In this document: one piece after another, positions 1-9,264 of the stretch | How the letters are laid out: the number at the start of each line of letters is the position of its first letter | How positions within the stretch are numbered: the first letter of the stretch is position 1 | From: Eremomyces bilateralis CBS 781.70 | Lineage: Eukaryota > Ascomycota > Dothideomycetes > Eremomycetales > Eremomycetaceae | Assembly (NCBI RefSeq): GCF_010015585.1 | Contig: NW_022985067.1 | Coordinates: 642,808 to 706,807, forward strand | Reading direction: 5' to 3' | Length of the DNA stretch: 64,000 nt | Made by a program: the position numbers and the translations under genes | The notes under the pieces: model-generated | What the model was told of the DNA's origin: nothing | The model's input: only the letters and a program-made list of their open reading frames with translations | Database searches by the model: none

Positions 1-207
1 CCACCCTCCGCGACCAGTCGATCATCTCCGGGATCGCTTGCTGGTTGAGCTGGAGTCCATCCTGGCGAAACTTCTCCAAGACCTGGAAATTTGTCTGCAG
101 TGTGTTCAACGCGGCCACGGCTGCCTATGCAACTACATCGTTAGCCGAGGGACTCCAAAACTTAGGGTTTCGAGATGGCGATGACGGACACTGTAGTCTC
201 GTGCCAT
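1..207 (-). CDS. Folylpolyglutamate synthase, N-terminal part (runs off left edge)
   Basis: Partial gene. Exon 1 is 190-207 and exon 2 runs from 124 to the window edge. The 65-nt intron (125-189) has donor GTCCGT, branch point GCTAAC and acceptor CATAG. The joined product begins MARDYS and continues AAVAALNTLQTNFQVL, then QQAIPEMIDWSRRV. This matches the conserved start of fungal folylpolyglutamate synthases (Met7 type), where a short helix carrying ALN-LQ-N precedes PEM-EW and the later GTKGKGS ATP loop, which lies outside the window. The enzyme adds glutamates to folates in cytosol and mitochondria. Only about 47 residues are visible, so the assignment rests on this signature. The weak donor is the least certain point; the reading phase across it is intact. 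Confidence 0.7.
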
Positions 208-1073
208 GGTGGCGTATGTGCGGTACGCGTGGTATTTTCTCGGCGGTAGGATAGGTGTATGACGCGCAAGCGTTGCCAATTTAAAAGGAATGGCTATTCG
301 CATTGGTGGACAGGCCCAGGACGCGAATGATGCCGACGTTCATGTGAAGCGAAATGGATGGTTGAAAAGTCCACTAGCTGCCGGTTCTGAATTGAGGATG
401 AAACAGGAGCTCTGGAGTCTGGAGTATGGAGGGATGTATTCCGTACCAAACCTTCGATAATAATCTCGATATGTAATAATAGTACCAAGGTGTCACGAGC
501 TAAGTCCTAGTGAATCCGAACATCGGAATTCAGATCCCCCACAGGGGCCTCCAGTATCAGCTGTCGACTACCAGTACCACCATCTATCACCAAGCGATCG
601 CGGGCAGAGTACTCCAGCCTCTGATCTTGCGGGGAAACATGTGGCTTATTCTTCGTCTCCAGTTATCAAGACGAATGACGAAACAAGTCTCAACTCTGGG
701 GATACCCTTGCTATTTACTCGAATCCTATCACATTGTATATTCGTATTGCTCGGAAAACAGTGAAAGCATCAGCATACTACGTAGGCCTGTATGATACTA
801 GATGGAGATTCCTGGTATCGCCGAGGTTTCATATGCGATGCCCGCCCGCTCGCCATGCCTTTCACATGGAGCACGGAGAGTTGGCACTCAACCTCCTCCG
901 TTCGAGTTTAGTTATTTCAAAAGCCTCAAGTCCCGTTGGGTGACCATGATATAATCGAGATTTATACTGGTGGCCCTCTGTGTCCATTTCGTCTCGCTGT
1001 CTGAGCCCGTTGTTAAGAGGCTAAGCTAAAAGAAGATTCCCCTTGACCACCAGTTACCACCATCGCCGCCATA
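208..1073. other. Intergenic region between divergent FPGS and P450 genes
   Basis: About 870 bases that should hold two divergent promoters. Short open frames (for example 510-764 and 641-943, plus strand) have no recognisable domain and no supporting splice context. I see no RNA gene or repeat. Confidence 0.5.
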
Positions 1074-2825
1074 ATGGCGTCTGGAAAGCTTCCATTGTTA
1101 ATTGGGTCATCCCTAATCGAGTCTCTTGCTATTATTACGTTTCTCCCTCAATATCTCCCTGCAAACCCGCTAGTATGGACATTGTCACGAGTCTTGGCTG
1201 TGAATAGTGGGATTCTACTGGTTTACTTGATATTCATATATCCATTCTATATCAGCCCCTTGCGCCATCTTCCGTCGCCTGGTGTAAGTTGAACACGTAT
1301 AAATCCATGGCTAGTTCTCGAAATTGACACTATTAGAATGGAATTCCGATTATAGGGCTAGGGGCGGCCATGTTCAAGCGACCCCCAGGGCAAGACTTCT
1401 TGAACTGGGTCACCAACGTCCCGAACGATGGCCTCATCCTCTTCCGTGGCCTCTTTCACAGGAACATTCTCCTCCTGACGAACCCAAGGACGATTGGAGA
1501 AGTCCTGGTGACCAAGTCCTACGAGTTCCAAAAGCCAACCAAGGTCCGGAACTTTCTCCGTCGCATCTTGGGCGATGGATTGATCATCGTGGAAGGCGAT
1601 GAGCACCGATTCCAGCGCAAGCACATCATGCCTGTCTTTAGCTTCCGAAATATCAAGGAGTTGTACCCCATGATATGGGGCAAATCTGTTGCTCTGACTC
1701 AAGCTCTCAAGGCGGAACTCGAGCATGGCAAATCGGCTTCCACGGGTGAGCTGGAGCTCAACCACTGGGCGAACAATGTTACCATGGACATTATTGGTGT
1801 TGCCGGCCTTGGGCGCGATTTCAATGCGCTGAAGAACTCCGATGACCCCCTGATCCAGAACTACGAGGAGATTCTCGAGCCCACGGCCGAGAAGGTTGCG
1901 TTCTTCGCCTGCCAGATCATTCTACCACAATGGTTCATTGAGATGCTCCCGTGGGGGTTGAACGAGCGGGTGAAGGTGACAACCACTAATCTCACCAACA
2001 TCTGCCTGCAGCTGGTCCGCGACAAGCGTGAAGCCATCAAAATGGGGGGAGAGGAACACTTCGATATCTTATCCATTCTCATCAAATCCGACAATTTCTC
2101 GGACAAGCAGCTCGTTGACCAACTTCTGACCTTCCTCGCCGCTGGGTAAGCCTCTGCCAGGCTCTAACCATCTTCATTATGCTGATTATGTTGACAGCCA
2201 CGAAACCACCTCCTCCACTTTCACTTGGACTGCATTTCTCCTTGCCAAGTACCCCCACATCCAAACCAGGCTCCGCGAAGAAGTGCGCGCCTATCTCCCA
2301 GCTGACCCCTCCAACGAGCCGAACCTGGCTCAAATCCTCGAGTCCATGCCCTTGCTCAACGGTGTGTGCAACGAAACCCTCCGCCTGTACCCAACCGTCC
2401 CCATTACTGTCCGCGCCGCCGTGCGCGACACCACGGTCATGGACCTGCCGGTCCCCAAAGACACCGAGCTCGTCCTCTGCCCCTGGGCCGTCAACCGCTC
2501 TCCTCATCTCTGGGGTAAGAACGCCAGCGAGTTCGTACCCGAGCGATGGATCGATTTCGACGCCGGCGCGGAGAAGGAGGGGCGCCCGAACAATACGGGC
2601 GGTGCGAAGAGCAATTATGCCCAGTTGACGTTCTTGCATGGGCCGCGGAGCTGCATTGGGCAGAACTTCGCGAAGGCGGAGCTGCGGGCCTTGACTGCAG
2701 CGCTTGTTGGGGCGTTTGAATGGACGTTAGCGAACCAAAGCGAGAATGTGATCCCTGGGGGCGTTATCACGACGAAGCCGCAGAATGGCATGCATCTGAA
2801 GCTGAAGCCAATTGCAGATTGGTGA
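1074..2825 (+). CDS. Cytochrome P450 monooxygenase
   Basis: Three exons, 1074-1281, about 1356-2145 and 2198-2825, give about 541 residues. The first intron starts GTGTAA; two acceptors six bases apart keep the same frame. The second starts GTAAGC and ends TTGACAG. The N-terminus is hydrophobic, as for a membrane anchor in the ER, followed by a proline-containing hinge (LRHLPSPG). Visible P450 landmarks are the I-helix oxygen motif AGHETTSS, the K-helix ETLR, the PERW meander and the haem loop FLHGPRSCIG with the Cys ligand near residue 485. Substrate is unknown; the sequence looks like a fungal class II enzyme of the kind found near secondary-metabolite genes. Its 3' end faces the ethylene-forming-enzyme homologue about 460 bases away, but no backbone synthase is visible nearby. 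Family assignment is firm; role is not. Confidence 0.93.
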
Positions 2826-3287
2826 ACATGGGAGACAGGGGGACGGGAATTGGAGTTTCAGGAACTGGTCTGTTTTGCTGGACACCATAGATGCCAGAGC
2901 ACAATCTAGCATGATCGCGACGAATTATTGGACGTACAAATTTATCAAATATTATATTGCAATGACGCCAGGATGCTATAGAAAAGGCATAGTGAAGAAC
3001 TAGGATATCTCAATTTGCCCCATCGTTCTCACAATGTGGTCCAGTGGTAACCGTGCCAAATAATCGTACCTCTCAAACCAATTCTCGTACAACCCGCTTG
3101 CTCTCAAACCAGATAAAGCAACATCCAGTACTGTTGCGTACGGTACCTCCCTATGTAAACGAATGTAGATTGCCCAGCAAATCCAAGAAGAGGCTCGCAC
3201 GCCCAGCCGTGGACCCCTGAAATGGATCCCTGCCAGACTCCGCTACGTCTCTATGAACAAGATTAGCCACACACGTCGTATGGGCGT
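2826..3287. other. Convergent intergenic region with an exon-like open frame
   Basis: Space between two convergent stop codons. On the minus strand, 3000-3237 reads open after a possible acceptor (GACGTAG at its upstream end) and encodes a tryptophan-rich, non-repetitive stretch (SWICWAIYIRLH, then LYENWFERYDYLARLP). I do not recognise it. It could be chance, a decayed exon or an unannotated last exon. Confidence 0.3.
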
Positions 3288-4676
3288 TTAAACAGCAACT
3301 TGGTTACTGAAGAACACCTCCTCTGCCTTATTCTTGACCGCATCGACAATCCTTTGCATGCCGCCCTCCGCTCCCTGCTCCTCTTTAGGCGCTGGCTTCG
3401 GCGCCGCACCTAGGGTCTTCAGCTCGGGGGTATGAAGGACTGCCATGCGGTTCTCTGCGCGGATACGCTTGGCGGTGATACGCTGCGGGTAGTTCCTCAT
3501 AGACATGTTGGTGAAATGAGTGCCGTAGTGGATGCCCCTGGAGTTCTCATCGCTCTCAAACCCGGGCAGCGCCTCCAAGGTAGCCTGAAAGTTGGGCTCA
3601 TGGAAGTAGGCGAAGGCGAAACGCTGGTCATTGTTGAGCCCGACCTTATGCGGAGTGGATGGGAGGTAGGAGTTGGTGATGTATTGCATCATGTCGCCTA
3701 AAACGATTGTTAGTTGTTGCTAGTTAAAAAAAATAACGAGGCGACTGGGCTTACCTGGGAAAACAGTGAAGACGTTAGGGACCGGCGGTACATATACCCA
3801 GCGGTGATCATTCTCATACGCGCCGGCGACGCTCTTCTCCCAGTTGGCGTACTTCTCGTCCTTGTACGGTGGGCGGATGAAAAGTCCTCCCACACTGTCT
3901 TGCGAAGCGATAACCAGAAGGCCATAGTCGGTGTGGGAGCCGATGCCACGGCCATCCTTCCCCTTGCCGTTGGTCTTGTCGCGGGCGGGGAAGCGCAGTA
4001 CCCGAAGGTGGTGCCATCCATCTCGGGTATACTTGGTGAGTTCATTGATATCGGGCAGCTCAAGGCCACAGGCGATGAGCTGGAGGATCTTGTCACCGGA
4101 GTCGCCAAGATGGTTCATGTATGTCTTGATAGAGCTCTTCATCCTAGTATCTGGCCATGGACAAGGGCCATGGCATGGCCACTTCGCCTTCACGCGCGGG
4201 TCGGACTGAGGAAGATCCTTGGTGACGGTAAAGATTTCCGAGTAGTCGGCGATGTTGTCAGTGAGTTCTTCACCCGAGGCGATATATCCCGAGAAGCTCT
4301 GGTCATTGACACAGCTCGCCTTGCGGTCGTATGGTATGTCGAAGTAGCGCTGGGACGTCGCAAATGCCTTGTCTGCGACGCTGCGCTGGGATTCGTCCAT
4401 GGATACTTGAAGGATCCCATCACGGCGCCATGCGTTGATCATGGCTTTGCCGAGAATAATGTCGCCACGGGAGCCAGTGACCTGCTGCGGGATCTCGAAA
4501 GTTTGGAAGGCTCCAGCTTTGGCTTTGTAGCCTGGAGGCATAGTCGCCTGCTTGTCCTGCATAGTTGCAAACGGCCTGGTGAACTTGGTGATGGCCTGGT
4601 AGCATTTGGCAAAATTCTTGCATTGGTAATTGCGGCATCCTGCCACAGCGGAACGAAGGGCGAGTGAGGCGAGCAT
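3288..4676 (-). CDS. Ethylene-forming enzyme homologue (2-oxoglutarate/Fe(II) dioxygenase)
   Basis: Two exons, 3755-4676 and 3288-3697, flank a 57-nt intron (GTAAGC donor, CTAAC branch, TTTTAG). The product is 443 residues from the ATG at 4676, or 405 from the one at 4562. It is collinear with Pseudomonas syringae EFE: FQTFEIPQQVTG at the start, SGYIASGEELT, EIFTVTKDL, WPCHGPCPWP, TRDGWHHLRVLRFP, GSHTDYGLLVIASQD, STPHKVGL, AYFHEPNF and HFTNMSMRNYP. The iron ligands (His248, Asp250, His324), the 2OG arginine (Arg333) and equivalents of EFE Glu84, Thr86, Arg171, Tyr192, Phe283 and Arg316 are all present. EFE makes ethylene from 2-oxoglutarate and also oxidises L-arginine to guanidine and P5C. 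Unlike the bacterial enzyme, it has an N-terminal extension rich in Arg, Lys, Ala and Ser without acidic residues, and a C-terminal tail of about 40 residues. Confidence 0.85.
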
Positions 4677-6260
4677 TATGCTGGCGATAGCTATGCTTAG
4701 TGAGTAAGATAATTCTGGGAATAAACGAAAGTCAAGGACTGCAAACGAGTGACAAGAACAATAGAGTTTTGCAGTATCTACCAAACCACTCATTGCTCTT
4801 CCTTTGGGATGTCGATGATATAATCCAACAATGTGAGTCAAGCATCTCGAATCATAAAAGGGGCAAATAAAGGGAGAGAAAGTTATTCCAACAAGGAACA
4901 AAATTTTGCTTGAAAAATATGACTGAAGGGATAGAAAGAGGTTGTACATGTGACAATGAATGTGGATTTATACTTACTCAAAGTGGATATCAATATCAAC
5001 AAGAACTCGAGCCGTCGCTGATGGGAAGTCTGCTCGGGTCCACCGAAATGACATATCATCTTGGACGTATCTCAGGGCCACCGGAGTGTAAATATATTCC
5101 CTCGAGCTGTTAATGCCGTTCTCTCCTCCAGAGGGACCGCCACCTCCTCCACTCAAACCTACCATACTTGGACTTCTTGGCCTATTCATCACAGGCTCGT
5201 ATATCAGGTTATACACAAGCGTGAATAGCCGGCATTGTTGCAGTGCTCGTCGAGTGATTGAGCTCTCGGCGTATTCTCGCGTCTTAAAACACCAATGAAG
5301 ATGTTCACGCGGTGAATCGGTCCGATGTGGCAGGGGATGCCATCATTTCCGTTCTTGCGTCTCCATGAACAGCTATCATGGAGGCCAACTAGATCAAACT
5401 TTTGCTCCATTTGGATAGAGCGAGCCCTAGACGTCTGGCACCGGATGCAATGCAGCCCTCCCCCCGATTGTGACGAAAAATGGACCACTGCGAGGTGCGT
5501 TGAGTAGTGATATGTTGTGTAACTGTTTTCGTAAATTCGGCCAATGACGACAATGCGACATGAGGACAATGGTGGCCTCTCCGCGGGCATCCTTTTCTCG
5601 GCCGCACATCGGTCGTTTCTTTCATTTGAATAGTCCGACGAGTCGACAGGTAGAATCGGGATGAAAAAGTAAAGATCGACAAACCCTCGCGTCTCGGACG
5701 ACGCGCGCGGTTGGGCGGTTGCTCGCGCATGTAGTCGAGCGGCCGCAACATCTTTTTTGGCCTAAACAGGGCATTTCAGATCCTTCTGCGATGCATCCAA
5801 TTAGGAATTCGGGATATTCAAGGAAGCGAATGCATCTACCCGAAGTTCTGTGGAAGAAACGGGCGTGATGGCGTAGATGACATATGCGCGCTCTGTACAT
5901 GTGGATGCAATCCATTGGATAGCCAAATGTCTATGAAGTGACGCCTTGAAGATGTGCATTAGACTTCCGTTCTGTAAGAACCGTTGGAGCGTGGAGATAA
6001 GACTATTAGACGCCACCTGAGATAACAACATCAGTGGCGGGAAATGACGTCTGTCGCTGACGTTTGATCTGGGAACGCTCCTCGTTGACTCGGACAAGGG
6101 TAGAAGCGGAAAGATTGTAACAAGCGCTTAGGTTGATAATCGCTGAAGGAAAGGGTAGGCCGAGGAATGAGAGGAATGCCCTGATCGACCTAACAACTGC
6201 ATCGTCAGTGAGCATGCATGGGGCGAACTAGAGGAACACTCTGCTTCTCCCGCCGCCCAG

Positions 6261-6278
6261 CGGATATCCGGATATCCC
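6261..6278. promoter_or_regulatory. Palindrome containing CGG-N4-CCG
   Basis: Bases 6261-6270 form CGGATATCCG, a CGG/CCG inverted pair with a four-base spacer; GGATATCC then repeats immediately at 6270-6277. Everted or inverted CGG triplets are the usual half-sites of fungal Zn2Cys6 dimers. It lies 1.6 kb from the nearest start codon, so relevance to a gene is speculative. Confidence 0.25.
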
Positions 6279-8638
6279 GCTTGAAGTGTTAATCACTCCC
6301 CAGGGTGAAGTGCCTGACCCCTTGCACTGGAAGAAATCCTGGTTCGAAATGCTGCATGTAAGAAATAGTCCACTGTGTAACCGGAGTGCAGACAACGCTC
6401 CCGGATGCTAGGTTTATATGTTTGCTTAACCAATCGTAATATTCTCAACGGCCACCTTCGACGCAGATCGATGTGCGCGATCATCCGTACAATCTGCTTC
6501 AGTGCGTAGATCATCGTTCGTGCTACCATGATCGTCGCTGCGCTGTACACAATAGTCGTATTTATTTGACTGAGAGTCTGAGACGGATGTTGAGGAAGGG
6601 AGCTTGCAGACAGCTGTAACGGAGTGGGGGACAGCGGCACAATCAAGCAACGGTTCCGGATCAACAAAAGCCTTCGACGCCGAACATAGCCACTCAGATT
6701 CCGAGTCTGGTCGGACCGGGCCTGGGTTGCATAGATGGGGCACCAGGGCTTTCCTGACCACTTCGACATATCAGACGACGACAATCAACTGAGCGTGTTC
6801 GCACACCAATTATATTGCCATAGTATCGAAACGGTGTTGGGATCTTGAGGGTCGCTCATATGCCTAAGTGCCGTCTAAAGATTCGTCGTCTGGATGGAGC
6901 TTGGCCCAACAGCCTTAGACACGTTGCAAGGCTTCTCTACCGTCGTCCAGAGCTCAGTCACCCTGCATATCGATGGTTCAGCAGCAGCGAGTGTGACTTC
7001 ATTTGCAAGACTGCATATTCGAAGCGCGGTCAACCAGCAAGACTGCGTCGAAAGGACGTGACAGACCGTACACAAAGCCCGAGGACACCGATGTATTACA
7101 ATGACATAACCGACCTATCCCAGCGATAGGCTGTCATATCAAGCCAACCAAATGAATCGATTTTTTGGCCGGACTTGACTTTGTGTAAATCAGGGAAGGT
7201 CCAGCTGACCATTAGTACTGCCTATGTAGGCTCCCGTCAGTTTAGTATCGCTAACGAGCAGCAGACTAGATTCGCAAATAGCCAGGCCCAACTCGTTTGC
7301 CTCCTTTCACATGGGAAGGAAAGTCGTCAAACAAAAATGAAGAATTCAGCATTCGTCATCGAGGCAATTGGAGTCCTTGATCTGGGCACCGTTATTTCTC
7401 AGCTGCATCCTTGTTTCTCCTTCCAGTTTTTTAATTCTGCCTGTCTTCCTTTTTCTTACCTCTTTGGATCCTTTCTATTGCTGCTTCCAAGTTTGGATCG
7501 AGGAGCTGCAGGATAAAACATCGAGACGGCAGATGCGGCCTGTTTCGGAGTCAGCTGAAGTCCGGGGCGGCGGGGCCTTTGGTTGTGATTGTTAGGCGGC
7601 TTGGAGTCTGGGATCCTTTGCTGCCCGAATCACACTTGCGTCCCGCCAATGAGTCCTAAAAATCGTCGGATTGGAAGAAATCGTAATTGGGATAGATTTT
7701 TCCCAAAGAGATTCTTGGTGACGCATTCGAGGGCTGATTCGGTATTTATACAGTGAGCACTAGCTGAGGAACTGAGCACGATGACCGTTCCTCGCGATAG
7801 AGGGTATGAGGCTGGTACCGAAAATGAGAAAGGTCCCTCGGCCACAGCCTAAAGGGGGGTGGTGAAACCTTCGAAATAAAAGTGATAACCAATATATTTC
7901 TTCACCAGCAATTTGGCTCCCCACTATCTGAACCCTCCATGCCAGATGTCCACTTCCGTGTGCTAGGTCTCCACCCTGGCATCATCCTCTGCACCACTCT
8001 TACTGCTATATTATGATCAGATAACAAGCGTACAACCTCTTGAGCTATCTCCAAATTTTCTGGTTCGAATGTGCTAAGGATACCCAGTGGCAAAAGGCCC
8101 TTTAAGAGAAAAGCAAGCCCTCATGTTGACCACAGCAGCATACATAGCATGCTCGATTAAGATAGTATAGAATGGAAGCAGTAGATAAAGGCCGCATACT
8201 GGTAATAGGAAAGGTTGAGAACCAGCAATGAAAAGATACAAGACGAATTTGGCTTGAGCATGTATCAAAACGAACAGGGCTTTTCAGACACATGGAAATT
8301 TTGCACCGGAATTAAAACAAAAGAGCCACACTGTGTTTGACTTTGGCAAATGCGCTCCCCAGATGTTGAATGATTGACTTGTACCGGTAGGTGTTGGGTT
8401 AAGGTACCTGTAGTAGTACACAAGTTTGAAGTTTGTAGCCTGGAAGAGGTATTATCCATGGATCCTGACGATTCTACAGGGTGCCCAAAAGGCTGGAGGT
8501 TAGTGCGCGTGAAAGAAAATAGGATATTAGGATTTAAGAGTTATTGCAGATGTTGAAGACATGAAGCTATCAATGAATCCTTTGATGATTTGACGTGGTG
8601 GAACTCATGGTAGAGGTGAAACATGCCAAGAAACCCGC

Positions 8639-8655
8639 TCAGGCAAAACGCCTGA
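8639..8655. promoter_or_regulatory. Inverted repeat TCAGGC-N5-GCCTGA upstream of UBA1
   Basis: A perfect six-base inverted repeat (TCAGGC at 8639-8644, GCCTGA at 8650-8655) separated by AAAAC, about 440 bases before the UBA1 splice donor at 9098. A CCAAT box (ACCAATAC) follows within 40 bases. It resembles a dimeric factor site; no factor is identified. Confidence 0.3.
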
Positions 8656-8879
8656 CCTCTCCGCCCTCCTATACGCGGACCAATACCACACCTCACACCG
8701 CCACACTGGCTAATCCGGGCGGAGCGGAGATCGGGATGGTTCATTGATGTGATGGAAACCTAGCGAAGGCAACAGACTTGCCATCAAGTGTCATCCAGAT
8801 GACAACAAGGAGTTCCAATTTCACTTATATTCTCTCCCCACTCCTTCTACATACTCTGTTGTAACTGTCTTCTCTACAG

Positions 8880-9097
8880 CTGCATCACCGAATCCCTCAT
8901 CGAATACCTCACTGAATACCTCTCACCCCATCGTCACAGCCCCTCAGTTGTTGACTAAGGCTTATCAGCGCCTTCCCATCGTCACCATCTCTTCCCCCGA
9001 GAGTTCCGAGCCCTCAACTGTCGTGAAAGTCGTCAAGCTGGGGAAAAGAAGGTTTTCCGGTGACGGCTGTCATAGCCCTAACAAAAAAGCTATGACT
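8880..9097 (+). other. Upstream open exon of UBA1 with NLS-like stretch
   Basis: This stretch is open in the frame that splices, without phase change, onto UBA1. The donor is GTAAGT at 9098 and the acceptor TTCCAAG at 9255-9261, joining ACT to GAA just before the 9265 ATG. It encodes TISSPESSEPSTVVKVVKLG followed by KRRFSGDGCHSPNKKAMT. The only in-frame AUG is at 9092, two codons before the junction, which would give MTEMQVDS as N-terminus. Reading of the basic part therefore needs an AUG in a further upstream exon or a non-AUG start. It may also be simply 5' UTR. Human UBA1 makes a nuclear isoform from an upstream start preceding an NLS. Confidence 0.45.
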
Positions 9098-9264
9098 GTA
9101 AGTCTACCTGTTGGCTATTCACTTAGTGATGCTATATATGCTCTTGATCCCCCTCCAAGCCTCAAGCCTGAGCTTCAAAGCTCCGAGTGCTCCCGCCCCA
9201 GTCCTTTACTCGCTCATCTATCGCTACGGCTCTTTGAGACACCTACTAATACTATTCCAAGGAA

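Larger units (their letters stand above)
4677..9264. other. 4.6-kb region without a supported gene (EFE homologue to UBA1)
   Basis: Contains the EFE-side promoter (GATA-type hexamers CGATAG at 4685-4690 and AGATAA at 4707-4712, within 40 bases of the 4676 ATG) and the UBA1 promoter. Open frames here are short (longest about 163 codons, 6293-6784 minus), overlap one another in different frames and show no domain I recognise. Individual sites are listed separately. I see no tRNA, terminal repeats or transposase-like protein. Confidence 0.5.

Noticed and set aside
3714-4667. 317-codon open frame on the plus strand
   Set aside because: Lies opposite the EFE homologue exon, has no domain, and reflects codon bias of the real gene.
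4677-4949. Further upstream extension of the EFE homologue frame, with hydrophobic stretches
   Set aside because: Compositionally unlike the protein, no homology to the family, and it runs through likely promoter sequence. The ATG at 4676 or 4562 is preferred.
6340-6352. GGTTCGAAAT, and a similar GGTTCGAATG at about 8061, resembling tRNA T-loops
   Set aside because: No complementary T-stem, and no acceptor or D-arm in the right place on either strand.
6293-6784. 163-codon minus-strand open frame, with a second open frame (6426-6761) overlapping it
   Set aside because: Neither frame has a recognisable motif or splice context. Two overlapping frames in an empty region are better explained by chance.
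7902-8093. 63-codon minus-strand open frame with a protein-like helix (EPENLEIAQEVVRLLSDH)
   Set aside because: Too short, no flanking exons found, and no family recognised.
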